A program made the translations under genes and the position numbers. The notes beneath the pieces are model-generated. The model was not told where the DNA came from. It did no database searches and saw nothing but the letters and a program-made list of their open reading frames with translations. Shown piece by piece: positions 44,279 through 53,693 of a DNA stretch of 64,000 nucleotides. This DNA is from CAYOPZ01 sp964406005 (GTDB lineage Bacteria; Bacteroidota; Bacteroidia; Bacteroidales; SM23-62). The stretch covers positions 124,001-188,000 of the forward strand of contig CAYOPZ010000001.1 of NCBI GenBank assembly GCA_964406005.1, read 5' to 3'. How positions within the stretch are numbered: the stretch's first letter is position 1; each line of letters begins with the position of its first letter.

Positions 44279-47200
44279 TTACTTTGTCCTGTCAATTTTG
44301 ATCCAGGTGACAACTTCATCCTCAAGTTCGATCTTTCTTCCTTTCCCGGCATCCAGTTCATCCACCAGTTTGATATCGCTGGCCAGTGTCTGGGCACCGA
44401 TATAATTCCTGTGTTTTTCAATGGCTTTGTTTATAGAACCGTGCCTTTTGATCTGTATGGCGATCTTATCCGTTACATCAAACCCGCTTTCTTTCCGGTA
44501 ATTCTGAATACGGTTTATAAATTCCCTCGCTATGCCTTCATTGCGAAGTGCGTCCGTTACGGTAATGTCAAGTGCGACCGTTAATGTGCCTTCATTCGCC
44601 ACAAGCCATCCCGGAATGTCTTCCGTAGTAATCTCGGCATCCCCGGCCATCAATCTGATTTTGCTTCCCGGTACCTCGAGCACGCATTCCCCCTTTAGTT
44701 CAAATCCGGTAATGGCTTCCTGAGACATTTTCTGAACGGCCGAAGCGATTTCCTTCATAAGCTTGCCATATTTGGGCCCCAGGATTTTGAAATTGGGACG
44801 GATCCTTTTCACCATTATTCTGCTGGTGTCGGACATAAATTCTATTTTCTTAACATTGATCTCCGAAAGGATCAGACCGCTTACCGAGCGTATCTTTTCC
44901 TGCAGGCGTTTGTCCTGAGTGGGAATCATAAGCTTGTTAAGAGGCTGTCGTACCTTGATGTTGACCTTTCTTCTCAGGCCCAGCACCATGGAGGATATTC
45001 TCTGTGCCAGGTCCATTCTGTCCTCAAGATCCTTGTCGATCAGCCCGGGATCAAATCCGGGAAAATCCGTATGATGAACGGATAATTCTCCGTGTCTCCG
45101 GGTGACCCCGTTCAGGTCCCTGAATAATTTCTCGGCATAAAAGGGCGCCAGGGGGGCCATAAGCCGGGAAACCGTTTCAAGGCATACATAAAGGGTCTGG
45201 TAGGCCGCCCTCTTGTCGGGGGTGAACTCTCCTCCCCAGTAACGCTTCCTGTTGAGTCTCACATACCAGTTGCTCAAATGCTCCGTGACAAATTCCTGGA
45301 TGGCGCGTCCTGCCCTTGTAGGTTCGTAACCGGAAAAATGTTCATCCACTTCCTTTACCAGGGAGTTGAGCAGGGAAATGATCCATCTGTCAATCTCAGG
45401 CCGCTTTTTCACCGGCATTTCCTCATCCCCGTAACCGAATGCGTCGATATTTGCATACAGTGCAAAGAAAGAATAGGTATTGTACAGGGTCCCGAAAAAT
45501 TTTCGCTTTATCTCGCCAACGCCGTCTGTATCGAATTTCAGGTTGTCCCAGGGCTGTGCATTGGTGATCATATACCATCGCAGGGGATCGGCACCATGCA
45601 CTTTTATTATCTCGAAGGGATCCACGACATTGCCTATCCGTTTCGACATCTTATTCCCGTTCTTGTCGAGCACAAGGCCATTTGATACAATGTTCCTGAA
45701 AGATACGGAATCGGAGATCATTGTCGCAATGGCATGGAGCGTGAAAAACCATCCCCGGGTCTGGTCCACCCCTTCAGCGATAAAATCGGCCGGGAAAAGC
45801 CTGTCAAATTCCCCTGCTCTTTCAAACGGATAATGCCATTGTGCATAAGGCATGGCTCCGGAATCGAACCATCCGTCGATCAGGTCCGGTTCCCTGAACA
45901 TTTTCCTGCCGCTTTCGGACCTGAGTACGATCTCATCCACAAAAGGCCTGTGCAGGTCAAGGTTTTCGTAATTCTCATCCGAATAATCACCCGGGGTAAA
46001 TCCCGAAATGGGGTTTTCCCCCATGAATCCGGCTTCCACTGCCTTATCTATCTCCGCCTTGAGCTCTTCCAGGGAACCTATGCAAAGGGTTTCGCTTTTG
46101 TCTTCGGTCATCCATATGGGCAGGGGGGTACCCCAGTACCTCGACCTCGACAGGTTCCAGTCCACCAGGTTCTCAAGCCACTGCCCGAACCTCCCGGTCC
46201 CGGTAGAGACCGGTTTCCAGTTTATGGTATTGTTCAGCGCAATCATCCTCTCCTTCATTTTCGTGGTGCGGATGAACCAGGAAGTCATCGGATAGTACAA
46301 TACCGGCTTATCCGTCCTCCAGCAATGCGGGTAATTATGGACATATTTTGCGATCCGGAATGCCTTGTTCCGGTGCTTCAGATATACGGCGATGGATACA
46401 TCCGTTGTTTCGGCATCTCCGGGAATGCTCTCATCATACTGGTTTTTTACAAACTTCCCGGCAAAATCGCCATACGTATCATTGTTTACATATTCTTTTA
46501 CAAATCCCTGATCCAGGTCTTTCATCCTGTAGAACCTCCCCTTTTTATCCACCAGCGGCTGCGTATTTCCTTCCCTGTCAACCACAAGCAGTGCAGGGAT
46601 ATCGTTTTGCTGTGCAATCCGGTAATCATCCGCACCGAATGTAGGGGCTATGTGCACGATCCCCGTACCTTCGTCTGTGCTGACAAAATCCCCCAACAGT
46701 ACTTTGAATGCAGGTTTCCGGGGTCGCACCCAGTCTATGAGCTGTTCATATGATATTCCCTCGAATTCCGATCCCCTGTGCCCGGACAGAATCCTGCATG
46801 GAATATCCCTGTCTCCTTTTTCGTATGCATCCCAGGCAAGTGCTCTGTTGGCTTCAGGGAAATAGGTCTCCATGAGAGCTTTGGCAAGGATCACCGTAAC
46901 GGGCTCCCCGCTGTAGGGATGGTATGTTTTCACCCTTGTATATTCTATTTCAGGGCCCATTGCCAGTGCCGTATTCGAGGGCAGGGTCCATGGAGTCGTT
47001 GTCCAGGCCAGAATATACACATCTGTGTCCGTATCGCTGAAAAGGAATGCAGAGCGCTTGTCTTCAACCAGCCTGAACAGGGCAACTATGGAGGTATCCC
47101 TTACGTCACGGTAACATCCCGGCTGGTTGAGCTCGTGCGATGAAAGTCCTGTACCTGCAGCCGGTGAATAGGGTTGAATGGTATATCCCCTGTACAGAAG

Positions 47201-47716
47201 GTCATTTTCGTAAAGTCTTTTCAACAGATGCCACAGCGTTTCGATGTATTTGGTCCTGTAAGTGATATAGGGATCGTCCATATTTATCCAGTATCCCATC
47301 CTGTCGGTCAGCTCTTCCCATTCATGGGTATATTTCATCACCGCCTTCCTGCATTTTTTATTGAATTCTTCGACACTTATCTTGTCTCCGATGTCCTCCT
47401 TGGTTATTTTCAGTTCGGTTTCAACTGAAAGTTCAACGGGAAGACCGTGCGTATCCCAGCCTGCTTTCCTTTCAACCCTGAATCCCTTCTGTGTTTTGTA
47501 ACGGCAGAATATATCCTTTATGGTCCGGGAGATCACATGGTGTATCCCTGGATTCCCGTTTGCAGAAGGAGGTCCCTCATAAAAAATAAAATCCGGCGCG
47601 TCCCTGCGGATGTCCAGGCTTTTTTCGAAAGTTTTTTCCTTCTTCCAGAGCCGGGCGGTTTCCACGTTTATTCTGGAAAGGTCAAGATCGTTATATTCAG
47701 GGAATTTCACACTCAT
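44279..47716 (-). CDS. ileS: Isoleucyl-tRNA synthetase
   Basis: Class I synthetase for tRNA(Ile), 1145 aa, the long eukaryote-like type also common in Bacteroidota. HIGH motif region is NGNPGIHHVIS, the editing domain carries AWTTTPWTLPSNTALA, and the KMSKS motif is KMSKRIGN. Start ATG 47714-47716 is clear. TATCTTTG, a -7 match, lies 36 nt upstream. It heads an ileS - dksA-like - lspA operon. Confidence 0.96.
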   Translation of the reverse strand: MSVKFPEYNDLDLSRINVETARLWKKEKTFEKSLDIRRDAPDFIFYEGPPSANGNPGIHHVISRTIKDIFCRYKTQKGFRVERKAGWDTHGLPVELSVETELKITKEDIGDKISVEEFNKKCRKAVMKYTHEWEELTDRMGYWINMDDPYITYRTKYIETLWHLLKRLYENDLLYRGYTIQPYSPAAGTGLSSHELNQPGCYRDVRDTSIVALFRLVEDKRSAFLFSDTDTDVYILAWTTTPWTLPSNTALAMGPEIEYTRVKTYHPYSGEPVTVILAKALMETYFPEANRALAWDAYEKGDRDIPCRILSGHRGSEFEGISYEQLIDWVRPRKPAFKVLLGDFVSTDEGTGIVHIAPTFGADDYRIAQQNDIPALLVVDREGNTQPLVDKKGRFYRMKDLDQGFVKEYVNNDTYGDFAGKFVKNQYDESIPGDAETTDVSIAVYLKHRNKAFRIAKYVHNYPHCWRTDKPVLYYPMTSWFIRTTKMKERMIALNNTINWKPVSTGTGRFGQWLENLVDWNLSRSRYWGTPLPIWMTEDKSETLCIGSLEELKAEIDKAVEAGFMGENPISGFTPGDYSDENYENLDLHRPFVDEIVLRSESGRKMFREPDLIDGWFDSGAMPYAQWHYPFERAGEFDRLFPADFIAEGVDQTRGWFFTLHAIATMISDSVSFRNIVSNGLVLDKNGNKMSKRIGNVVDPFEIIKVHGADPLRWYMITNAQPWDNLKFDTDGVGEIKRKFFGTLYNTYSFFALYANIDAFGYGDEEMPVKKRPEIDRWIISLLNSLVKEVDEHFSGYEPTRAGRAIQEFVTEHLSNWYVRLNRKRYWGGEFTPDKRAAYQTLYVCLETVSRLMAPLAPFYAEKLFRDLNGVTRRHGELSVHHTDFPGFDPGLIDKDLEDRMDLAQRISSMVLGLRRKVNIKVRQPLNKLMIPTQDKRLQEKIRSVSGLILSEINVKKIEFMSDTSRIMVKRIRPNFKILGPKYGKLMKEIASAVQKMSQEAITGFELKGECVLEVPGSKIRLMAGDAEITTEDIPGWLVANEGTLTVALDITVTDALRNEGIAREFINRIQNYRKESGFDVTDKIAIQIKRHGSINKAIEKHRNYIGAQTLASDIKLVDELDAGKGRKIELEDEVVTWIKIDRTK

Positions 47717-47751
47717 TTTGCCCTCCGGGCCACCCGATTTTCAGCAAGCGA

Positions 47752-47759
47752 CAAAGATA
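47752..47759 (-). promoter_or_regulatory. Candidate -7 box for ileS operon
   Basis: On the minus strand TATCTTTG matches TAnnTTTG, 36 nt before the ileS ATG. A TTTG lies 25 nt upstream (47788-47785), longer than the usual spacing. Confidence 0.4.
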
Positions 47760-47806
47760 ATAAATATATATACTAATTTCGTATCAAAATCAAAACACAC
47801 ACGGAT

Positions 47807-48415
47807 ATGTTTTCAGGTATTGTAGAAGAAAAAGCCACGGTAACCGGACTTGAAAAAGACAGGGAAAACCTGCACATCAGTCTTGCCTGTTCTTTTGTAA
47901 ACGAACTCGGCATAGACCAGAGTATTTCCCATAACGGGGTATGTCTGACCGTTGTGAAAAAAACGGATCATGACTATACCGTAACGGCAATCAAGGAAAC
48001 CCTGTTAAAGACCAATCTCGGTCTTCTGTCGCCGGGTGACAAGGTGAACCTTGAAAGAAGCGTAAAAGCTGACGGAAGGCTCGACGGGCATATGGTACAG
48101 GGGCACGTAGACCTGACTGCAGTCTGCACGGACATCAGGGAAGCGGATGGAAGCTGGTATTATCGCTTTGGATATGAACCGAGATCAGATGAACATCTTA
48201 CGGTGGAAAAAGGTTCCGTATCCGTGAACGGGGTCAGCCTTACGGTTGTAGACGCCCGTCCCGGGTCATTTCAGGTGGCCATTATTCCCTATACATACGA
48301 AGTAACCAACTTTCATGAACTTAAAAATGGGTCCGTGGTGAATATTGAATTCGATATCATTGGGAAATACATAGCCCGGATACTTCATTCCCAGGGGCTT
48401 ATTTCAAGGAAATGA
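47807..48415 (+). CDS. ribE: Riboflavin synthase alpha chain
   Basis: Converts two molecules of 6,7-dimethyl-8-ribityllumazine to riboflavin (202 aa). It has the two-fold repeated lumazine-binding domain: MFSGIVEE with NGVCLTVV in the first and VSVNGVSLTVVDA in the second, plus MVQGHVD. There is no room upstream (90 bp) for an FMN riboswitch. It is followed 16 bp later by a histidine kinase gene on the same strand. Confidence 0.95.
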   Translation: MFSGIVEEKATVTGLEKDRENLHISLACSFVNELGIDQSISHNGVCLTVVKKTDHDYTVTAIKETLLKTNLGLLSPGDKVNLERSVKADGRLDGHMVQGHVDLTAVCTDIREADGSWYYRFGYEPRSDEHLTVEKGSVSVNGVSLTVVDARPGSFQVAIIPYTYEVTNFHELKNGSVVNIEFDIIGKYIARILHSQGLISRK

Positions 48416-48431
48416 ATTAAAGCAATGTGTC

Positions 48432-49472
48432 ATGAAAACCACTTCTCCGCGTGAGCTTGCCTTTCTCATCTCGCTGATCATATCCATTGTCACTGTTTTG
48501 TTCGTTGTTACAGCGATGTCCGTTCCTGCAAACATGCCCTGGCTGATTATTGCCGGGGCTATGCTGGTAAGCTTTTCTGTTGCTTTTTTACTGATCTATT
48601 ATGCGGTCAGCAATTTCATCTTTGAGAAGATCAAACCCATTTACAAAACCATTGAAACCATACCGACCACAACGAAAGAACTGCGCAAAAAGCTTGAAGG
48701 AAAGGATGTGATCCAGGAAGTCAACAGCCTTGTTATCAACTATGCGCAGAACCGGGCAAAGGAAATCAAAAAACTCAGGAGACTGGAAAACTACAGGAAG
48801 GAATTCCTGGGCAATGTTTCCCATGAACTGAAAACACCCATATTCAATATCCAGGGATATATCCTGACCCTTCTTGACGGAGGGCTCGAAGACCCGGAGG
48901 TAAACCAGGAATACCTGGAGCGTACCCATAAGAGCATCGACCGTATGATCACCATTATTGAGGACCTGGAATCCATAACCAAGCTCGAAACAGGCGAACT
49001 CCAGCTGAATGTGAAAAACTTTGATATGGTCCAGCTGGTGAAAGATGTATTTCAATTCCAGGATACAAACAAAAAAAAGTACCAGGTGGATCTGACTTTT
49101 GACAGGAATTATGACAAATCCATCATAGTAAGCGGGGATAAACAACGAATAACCGAAGCATTGAATAATCTTATTGTCAATTCCATTATTTATGGAAACA
49201 AGGGGGGAACAACGACGGTCAGCCTCGAAGAGCTCGGGGAGAATATCCTTATAAGCGTCTCGGATGACGGAATCGGAATAGATGAAGAGGACATACCACG
49301 TATTTTTGAAAGGTTTTTCAGAACCGATAAAAGTCGCTCCCGCGACAGGGGCGGAACCGGCCTCGGGCTTTCCATCGTAAAGCATATCATCGAAGCCCAT
49401 AACCAGACCATAAGTGTGAACAGTGAACCCGATAAGGGTTCCGTATTTTCCTTTACGATCAGAAAGGCCTGA
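48432..49472 (+). CDS. Two-component sensor histidine kinase (PhoR-like)
   Basis: A 346-aa membrane sensor with two helices (residues 10-28 and 36-58), almost no periplasmic loop, and a kinase core: H-box SHELKTP (H131), N-box LNNLIVNSI, G1 DDGIGI, F-box RIFERFFRTD, G2 GGTGLGLSI. The absence of an input domain suggests sensing in the membrane or through a partner. No response regulator gene is in the window, so it is an orphan here. It shares a likely transcript with ribE. Confidence 0.92.
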   Translation: MKTTSPRELAFLISLIISIVTVLFVVTAMSVPANMPWLIIAGAMLVSFSVAFLLIYYAVSNFIFEKIKPIYKTIETIPTTTKELRKKLEGKDVIQEVNSLVINYAQNRAKEIKKLRRLENYRKEFLGNVSHELKTPIFNIQGYILTLLDGGLEDPEVNQEYLERTHKSIDRMITIIEDLESITKLETGELQLNVKNFDMVQLVKDVFQFQDTNKKKYQVDLTFDRNYDKSIIVSGDKQRITEALNNLIVNSIIYGNKGGTTTVSLEELGENILISVSDDGIGIDEEDIPRIFERFFRTDKSRSRDRGGTGLGLSIVKHIIEAHNQTISVNSEPDKGSVFSFTIRKA

Positions 49473-49501
49473 GCGAGTGTTCCTGTCTGCAGGATCGCCG
49501 C

Positions 49502-49843
49502 TTACTCACCGGAAAGCTGCCTGATATAGCCCCCTATCATGGATCTCAGGGACCTTATTTTTTCATGCACCATTTCAAGCTTCAGGATTTCTTCATTTTC
49601 CGCAGAGATCCGGATTTCCTTTTCCATGTTATCGAGATGCGTAAGGGCAGAAAACAGGAAATGGATCCGTTTTACAGCAGATCCGGCCATATTGCTCAGG
49701 TGCAAATTCAGCAGGAACCCGCTTATCTCTTCCCTGATCCTTATAATTCCCTGAGAAGCATCATATTTTCTCATTTCCTCTATGGAAAAATCCAAACCGG
49801 CGGTAAATGCGCCCTTGCCGTAATAATTACCAGGGGTATGCAT
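49502..49843 (-). CDS. Small helical hypothetical protein
   Basis: About 113 aa from ATG 49843; no family recognised. Most of it reads as amphipathic helices (ISGFLLNLHLSNMAGSAVKRIHFLFSALTHLDNMEKEI and LKLEMVHEKIRSLRSMIGGYIRQL), with no signal peptide or membrane span, possibly a four-helix bundle. It converges on the kinase gene with 29 bp between stops. The protein-like composition makes it more than a shadow frame, but support is moderate. Confidence 0.45.
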   Translation of the reverse strand: MHTPGNYYGKGAFTAGLDFSIEEMRKYDASQGIIRIREEISGFLLNLHLSNMAGSAVKRIHFLFSALTHLDNMEKEIRISAENEEILKLEMVHEKIRSLRSMIGGYIRQLSGE

Positions 49844-49954
49844 TGAATTCGGGCTTTTGCGTACTGTCAATTACTTTATCCGGAAAATCATGTAATATCG
49901 GTCTCTTTTGCAGGATTTTTTTTAATTTCATCGTTCCACGCAATTGATTTATCC

Positions 49955-50980
49955 ATGATCCTTGTCACAGGCGGAACCGGCATGTTGGGTTCGCATCTGC
50001 TGCTTGAGCTTGTTCAGCGGCATAATGTCATTCGTGCCATTCACCGGCCTTCCTCCGACCTTCAGCAGGTACATTATGTTTTTTCCCTTTACCATGAAGA
50101 TCCGGATACGCTTTACAGCAGGATCGAATGGCATGAAGCGGATACGGGGGATATGGATTCCCTGCTCGGTGCGTTCGAGGGAATCCGTTATGTATATCAT
50201 GCCGCCGCTTCGGTATCGTTCGATCCGGGAGAGCGATATACGACGATCCGAAACAATGTGGAAGGAACGGCCAATGTCGTCAACGCCTGTCTCGAAAAAA
50301 ACATCCGTAAACTCTGTTATGTGAGTTCCTCTGCGGCCCTCGGGCAGGCCTCCGATGGGAACCTGATCACGGAAAATACGGCCTGGTCCCCTCCCGGAAA
50401 CAGATCCTCCTACCCGGTCAGCAAATACAAATCGGAAATGGAAGTATGGAGAGGCATTGCGGAAGGTCTGAATGCGGTGATCGTGAATCCTGTGGTAATC
50501 ATAGGGCCGGGTGACTGGAAGAAAAGCAGTCCTCTTCTTTTTTCAGTCGTCTGGAAGGGAATGAAATATTATTCGGAGGGGATTACGGGTTTTGTCGACG
50601 TCCGGGATGTCGTATCCGTAATGACGCGTCTGATGGAAGGTAACTTTGCCGGTGAAAGATATACCATTTGTTCGGAAAATCTTTCTTACAGGCAGGTTCT
50701 TGAAATGATCGCCGGCAGCCTGAACAGAAAGCCTCCCCATATTCATGCAGGTTCATTGCTTGTTTCCATTGCACGGAAGCTTGACTGGATCAGACACATA
50801 CTTACCGGGAAAAAACGCAGCATTACACGGGAAACCGCACGGGCCGGCCTGCAGAAATCATACTTTTCAAATGAAAAGGTAAAAAAAGCCACCGGTATTG
50901 AATTCAGGCCTGTTCACGAATCCATCCGGGATACGGCCCGGTTTTATTTAAATGGTGTCGCAGAGAACCGGGAGCATTGA
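49955..50980 (+). CDS. NAD(P)-dependent epimerase/reductase (extended SDR)
   Basis: A 341-aa extended short-chain dehydrogenase. The Rossmann motif GGTGMLG is at 6-12, the catalytic pair is in YPVSKYKSE, and HAAASVSFDPG and VNPVVIIGPGDW are typical of dihydroflavonol-4-reductase-like members. Substrate is unknown; isoprenoid, sugar-nucleotide or steroid-like ketones are all seen in relatives. Its TGA stop overlaps the TTG start of the next gene (TTGA), implying coupling to a J-domain protein. Confidence 0.85.
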   Translation: MILVTGGTGMLGSHLLLELVQRHNVIRAIHRPSSDLQQVHYVFSLYHEDPDTLYSRIEWHEADTGDMDSLLGAFEGIRYVYHAAASVSFDPGERYTTIRNNVEGTANVVNACLEKNIRKLCYVSSSAALGQASDGNLITENTAWSPPGNRSSYPVSKYKSEMEVWRGIAEGLNAVIVNPVVIIGPGDWKKSSPLLFSVVWKGMKYYSEGITGFVDVRDVVSVMTRLMEGNFAGERYTICSENLSYRQVLEMIAGSLNRKPPHIHAGSLLVSIARKLDWIRHILTGKKRSITRETARAGLQKSYFSNEKVKKATGIEFRPVHESIRDTARFYLNGVAENREH

Positions 50981-52203
50981 GGAAAAACTTTTTTCAGGTG
51001 TATAACAGCGGAAAAGATTATTACAGTACGCTCGGTCTTGAACACGACGCAGAACCGGAAGACATTAAACATGCCTACCGCCGGCTCGCCAAGAAATACC
51101 ATCCCGATATCAATCCTTCTCCCGATGCAAATGAACGTTTTATCGAGATCACTGAAGCTTATGAAATTCTGATCAATAAAAACCTGCATCATTATTATGC
51201 GCAGAAAAAAGCAGCCGCCGATCCGGAAACATTCAGGGAAGAATATGAAAAGGCACGTCAGGCAGCAAGGGAAAGTGCCCGGAGGTATGCCCGCATGAAA
51301 TATGAAAAATTCAGGCAGGAGCAGGAAGCATACATGAAAAGCGGGTGGCATGATGTGATCCTGACCTTCAGGTACATCATCCGCTTCCTGCTGTTCCCGT
51401 TTATCGCTTTCCTGATCGCAATGCCGCTGATCAGTGAAGAAGTTGGGGGTCATCCCAGCGGATACGTAATGTTCTGGCTTCTCGCAGCCATCCTGATGGT
51501 ATTCATAGCGAACAACAGGAAAAAATATTTCCGCTTTGACCAATATTATTACAATCTCAGGGACATCCGGAAAATGATGCGCGACGCCATGAAAACAACC
51601 GGGGATGATTGTTATTACTGCAAAGGGAACAAAGCCGTCGCTTTCAGCTATAAACTGACCTTTTTCCGAATCAGAAACATACAGTTAAAATCATACGGCG
51701 GCCTTTACGGAAGATCTGCCGGAGTGGACCGGATAATGAAAACGGTCAGGATTCCCCGCAGTAAAAAGGCCTTGCTCGTTCACTCCCTTAGTTCTCTTAT
51801 TAAAACCGGGGCCATTGCCGGCTGCATGATATACCTATGGCAGAACCCCTGGTTCCGTTTCAGCCTGCCTGCAGGGATTCTGTCGGGCAGTCTTCTATCG
51901 GGATTACTTGCCGTGATGCTTTCTACAAAGCCCAAGGTCTCCTACCTGCTTAGCTACGGCATGATCCTTAAGTTCCTGGTATGGCTGATAATGATCTTTT
52001 TCATGGGGCAGTATGCTTATCTGCTGCTTTTTTTTGATCCCATGATTGAAGCCATACTCAGACAAGCTTCCCGCGACAGGTTATTTATACCCATTACAAA
52101 ACAGCATCCCAAAATCGGTTCACTACTTAAAAAAAGGTACCAGCTTTATCTCGAACTTCCCGTATGGTCCGTCATCAATCCTTTTTTCAGATGGCTTTTC
52201 TGA
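50977..52203 (+). CDS. Membrane-anchored J-domain protein
   Basis: A 408-aa protein with a complete N-terminal J domain (residues 13-70, YHPD at 41-44, the DnaK-stimulating motif), then a basic linker and several membrane helices (about residues 125-180 and 260-345), with a lone DDCYYCKG cysteine pair between. It lacks the Gly/Phe and zinc regions of DnaJ. It may recruit DnaK to the membrane or a membrane substrate. The start is TTG 50977, overlapping the epimerase stop; no in-frame ATG precedes the J domain. Confidence 0.8.
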   Translation: MRKNFFQVYNSGKDYYSTLGLEHDAEPEDIKHAYRRLAKKYHPDINPSPDANERFIEITEAYEILINKNLHHYYAQKKAAADPETFREEYEKARQAARESARRYARMKYEKFRQEQEAYMKSGWHDVILTFRYIIRFLLFPFIAFLIAMPLISEEVGGHPSGYVMFWLLAAILMVFIANNRKKYFRFDQYYYNLRDIRKMMRDAMKTTGDDCYYCKGNKAVAFSYKLTFFRIRNIQLKSYGGLYGRSAGVDRIMKTVRIPRSKKALLVHSLSSLIKTGAIAGCMIYLWQNPWFRFSLPAGILSGSLLSGLLAVMLSTKPKVSYLLSYGMILKFLVWLIMIFFMGQYAYLLLFFDPMIEAILRQASRDRLFIPITKQHPKIGSLLKKRYQLYLELPVWSVINPFFRWLF

Positions 52204-52325
52204 TTGGCATACCTTTTCCGTGAACTGTTCCCGGGGGCTGTCGTGCGCAACTGTGCAGGAACTGTTGAAAGGCCGGATCCTTATAAACTTCGGAGGTTTT
52301 TTCGGAAGGTATTATCCGTCTGAAA

Positions 52326-52577
52326 TTACTGTTCGCGGGGAGGCCTTGCCTGGTTAACACGCATTTCCCTGCCCTTAACTTCAGATCCGTTGAGTTCTTC
52401 GATCGCCTTTTGGGCTTCTTCGTCGTTGGTCATCTCAATAAAACCAAAGCCTTTGCTCTGATCGGTGTATTTGTCACGGATGATCTTCACGGAGCTCACT
52501 TCACCATATTTTGCAAAAACCTGTTCCAGCTCTTCTTCCGTAATACCGTAATTGAGATTTCCTGCGTAAATATTCAT
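52326..52577 (-). CDS. RRM-domain RNA-binding protein
   Basis: An 83-aa single RNA-recognition-motif protein from ATG 52577. RNP2 is IYAGNLNY and RNP1 is KGFGFIEM; the short tail is basic (RVNQARPPREQ). Such small RRM proteins are common in Bacteroidota and bind RNA as post-transcriptional regulators. The upstream frame to 52724 is not coding-like. On the minus strand TATCTTTG (52618-52611) lies 34 nt upstream. Confidence 0.93.
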   Translation of the reverse strand: MNIYAGNLNYGITEEELEQVFAKYGEVSSVKIIRDKYTDQSKGFGFIEMTNDEEAQKAIEELNGSEVKGREMRVNQARPPREQ

Positions 52578-52610
52578 ATTAAAAAAATTAAATAAAAAAA
52601 TCAGTGAGTG

Positions 52611-52618
52611 CAAAGATA
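52611..52618 (-). promoter_or_regulatory. Candidate -7 box of the RRM gene
   Basis: TATCTTTG on the minus strand, the same sequence as before ileS, 34 nt before the ATG; no matching -33 seen. Confidence 0.35.
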
Positions 52619-52770
52619 TGTATTTATCAAACTGTTTAATATAAATATAGTAGTTTTTTGTCTTTTCGGGAACCATTAAGGCAGAAAATTCTGTATTAAC
52701 CTGTTCAATTCTGCCTTGCAACAAAAGATTTGTACATTTACACTACGAAAATCAAACCCTTCAAACACTC

Positions 52771-53682
52771 ATGGATCAGATCGGAGAATCACATCCCGGA
52801 AACACCGGGATGCTGTCTGAAAAGCCCAGGAAAAGAAGACCTGTGCTTCTGTTAATTCTTTTGATTGTCCTGGTTTGTACAGTCGTATATCTCGGATATA
52901 CTTACAATGAATTGAAAAAGCAATCGGAAATTGAACAAGCCGAACTGGAAAGACAGAAAGTGCGGCTCGAGGAAGAACTTGTGGATATCTACAATCAGTA
53001 CGATTCCCTTAAAACGGAAAACGATACCATGAATGAGAAAATGCAGGCCCAGCAGGAGAACATCGAACGCCTGCTGAAAATAAATGCCAATAATGTATAC
53101 AAAATCAGGATGTACGAAAAGGAACTTGGAACCATACGCAAGGTGCTGCGAAGTTATGTTGTGCAGATTGATTCATTGAATACGGCGAACCAGGAGCTAC
53201 GGGCTGCAAACCTGGAGGCCAGGCAGCAATTGAACCGGGCCGAAAAGGAAAAACAGGAGCTCACTCAACAGACCGAAGAACTGACCAGCAAGATTGAACT
53301 GGCATCCGTTCTGAGTGCAAAAAACATAATAATCACTCCCCTGAATGTCCGGAGCCGGGAAAAATTAAAACACGAAAAAGTGGATAAAATCCGGGTATGC
53401 TTTACCCTGCGGGAAAATCCCATCCTGGCTGCGGGGCCAAAAATCATCTATATGCGGATTGCCCGCCCGGACGACGTGATCCTTGCTTCCGGGGTAGATT
53501 TCTTTGACTATGAAGGAGAACCAATGGTTTATACGGCAAGCAGGGAAGTAATGTATGAAAACGTGGACGTGGACCTGTGCATTTACTGGAGTAATGACGG
53601 AACCCTGGTCGAGGGGACATACACTGCCGATATTTTTGCAGACGGCAGTAAGATCGGGACATCATCTTTTGCCTTGAAATAA
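52771..53682 (+). CDS. Single-span coiled-coil membrane protein
   Basis: A 303-aa protein: short cytoplasmic N-terminus, one membrane helix (about residues 24-43), a long coiled coil (45-180, rich in Glu/Gln/Lys) and a C-terminal beta domain (205-303). No named family. The topology suggests a periplasmic stalk or spacer. It lies 11 bp before a glycosyltransferase gene and is likely co-transcribed with it. Confidence 0.75.
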   Translation: MDQIGESHPGNTGMLSEKPRKRRPVLLLILLIVLVCTVVYLGYTYNELKKQSEIEQAELERQKVRLEEELVDIYNQYDSLKTENDTMNEKMQAQQENIERLLKINANNVYKIRMYEKELGTIRKVLRSYVVQIDSLNTANQELRAANLEARQQLNRAEKEKQELTQQTEELTSKIELASVLSAKNIIITPLNVRSREKLKHEKVDKIRVCFTLRENPILAAGPKIIYMRIARPDDVILASGVDFFDYEGEPMVYTASREVMYENVDVDLCIYWSNDGTLVEGTYTADIFADGSKIGTSSFALK

Positions 53683-53693
53683 ACCTGACAAAA

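Noticed and set aside
45734..46753. A 339-codon frame antisense to ileS
   Set aside because: Shadow of a highly conserved synthetase gene.
47717..47806. FMN riboswitch before riboflavin synthase
   Set aside because: The gap is only 90 bp, AT-rich and without the conserved RFN helices.
52680..52715. GGCAGAA...TTCTGCC inverted repeat between the RRM and coiled-coil genes
   Set aside because: Only 7-bp arms with a 22-nt loop, expected by chance in AT-rich DNA; no consistent position relative to a promoter.
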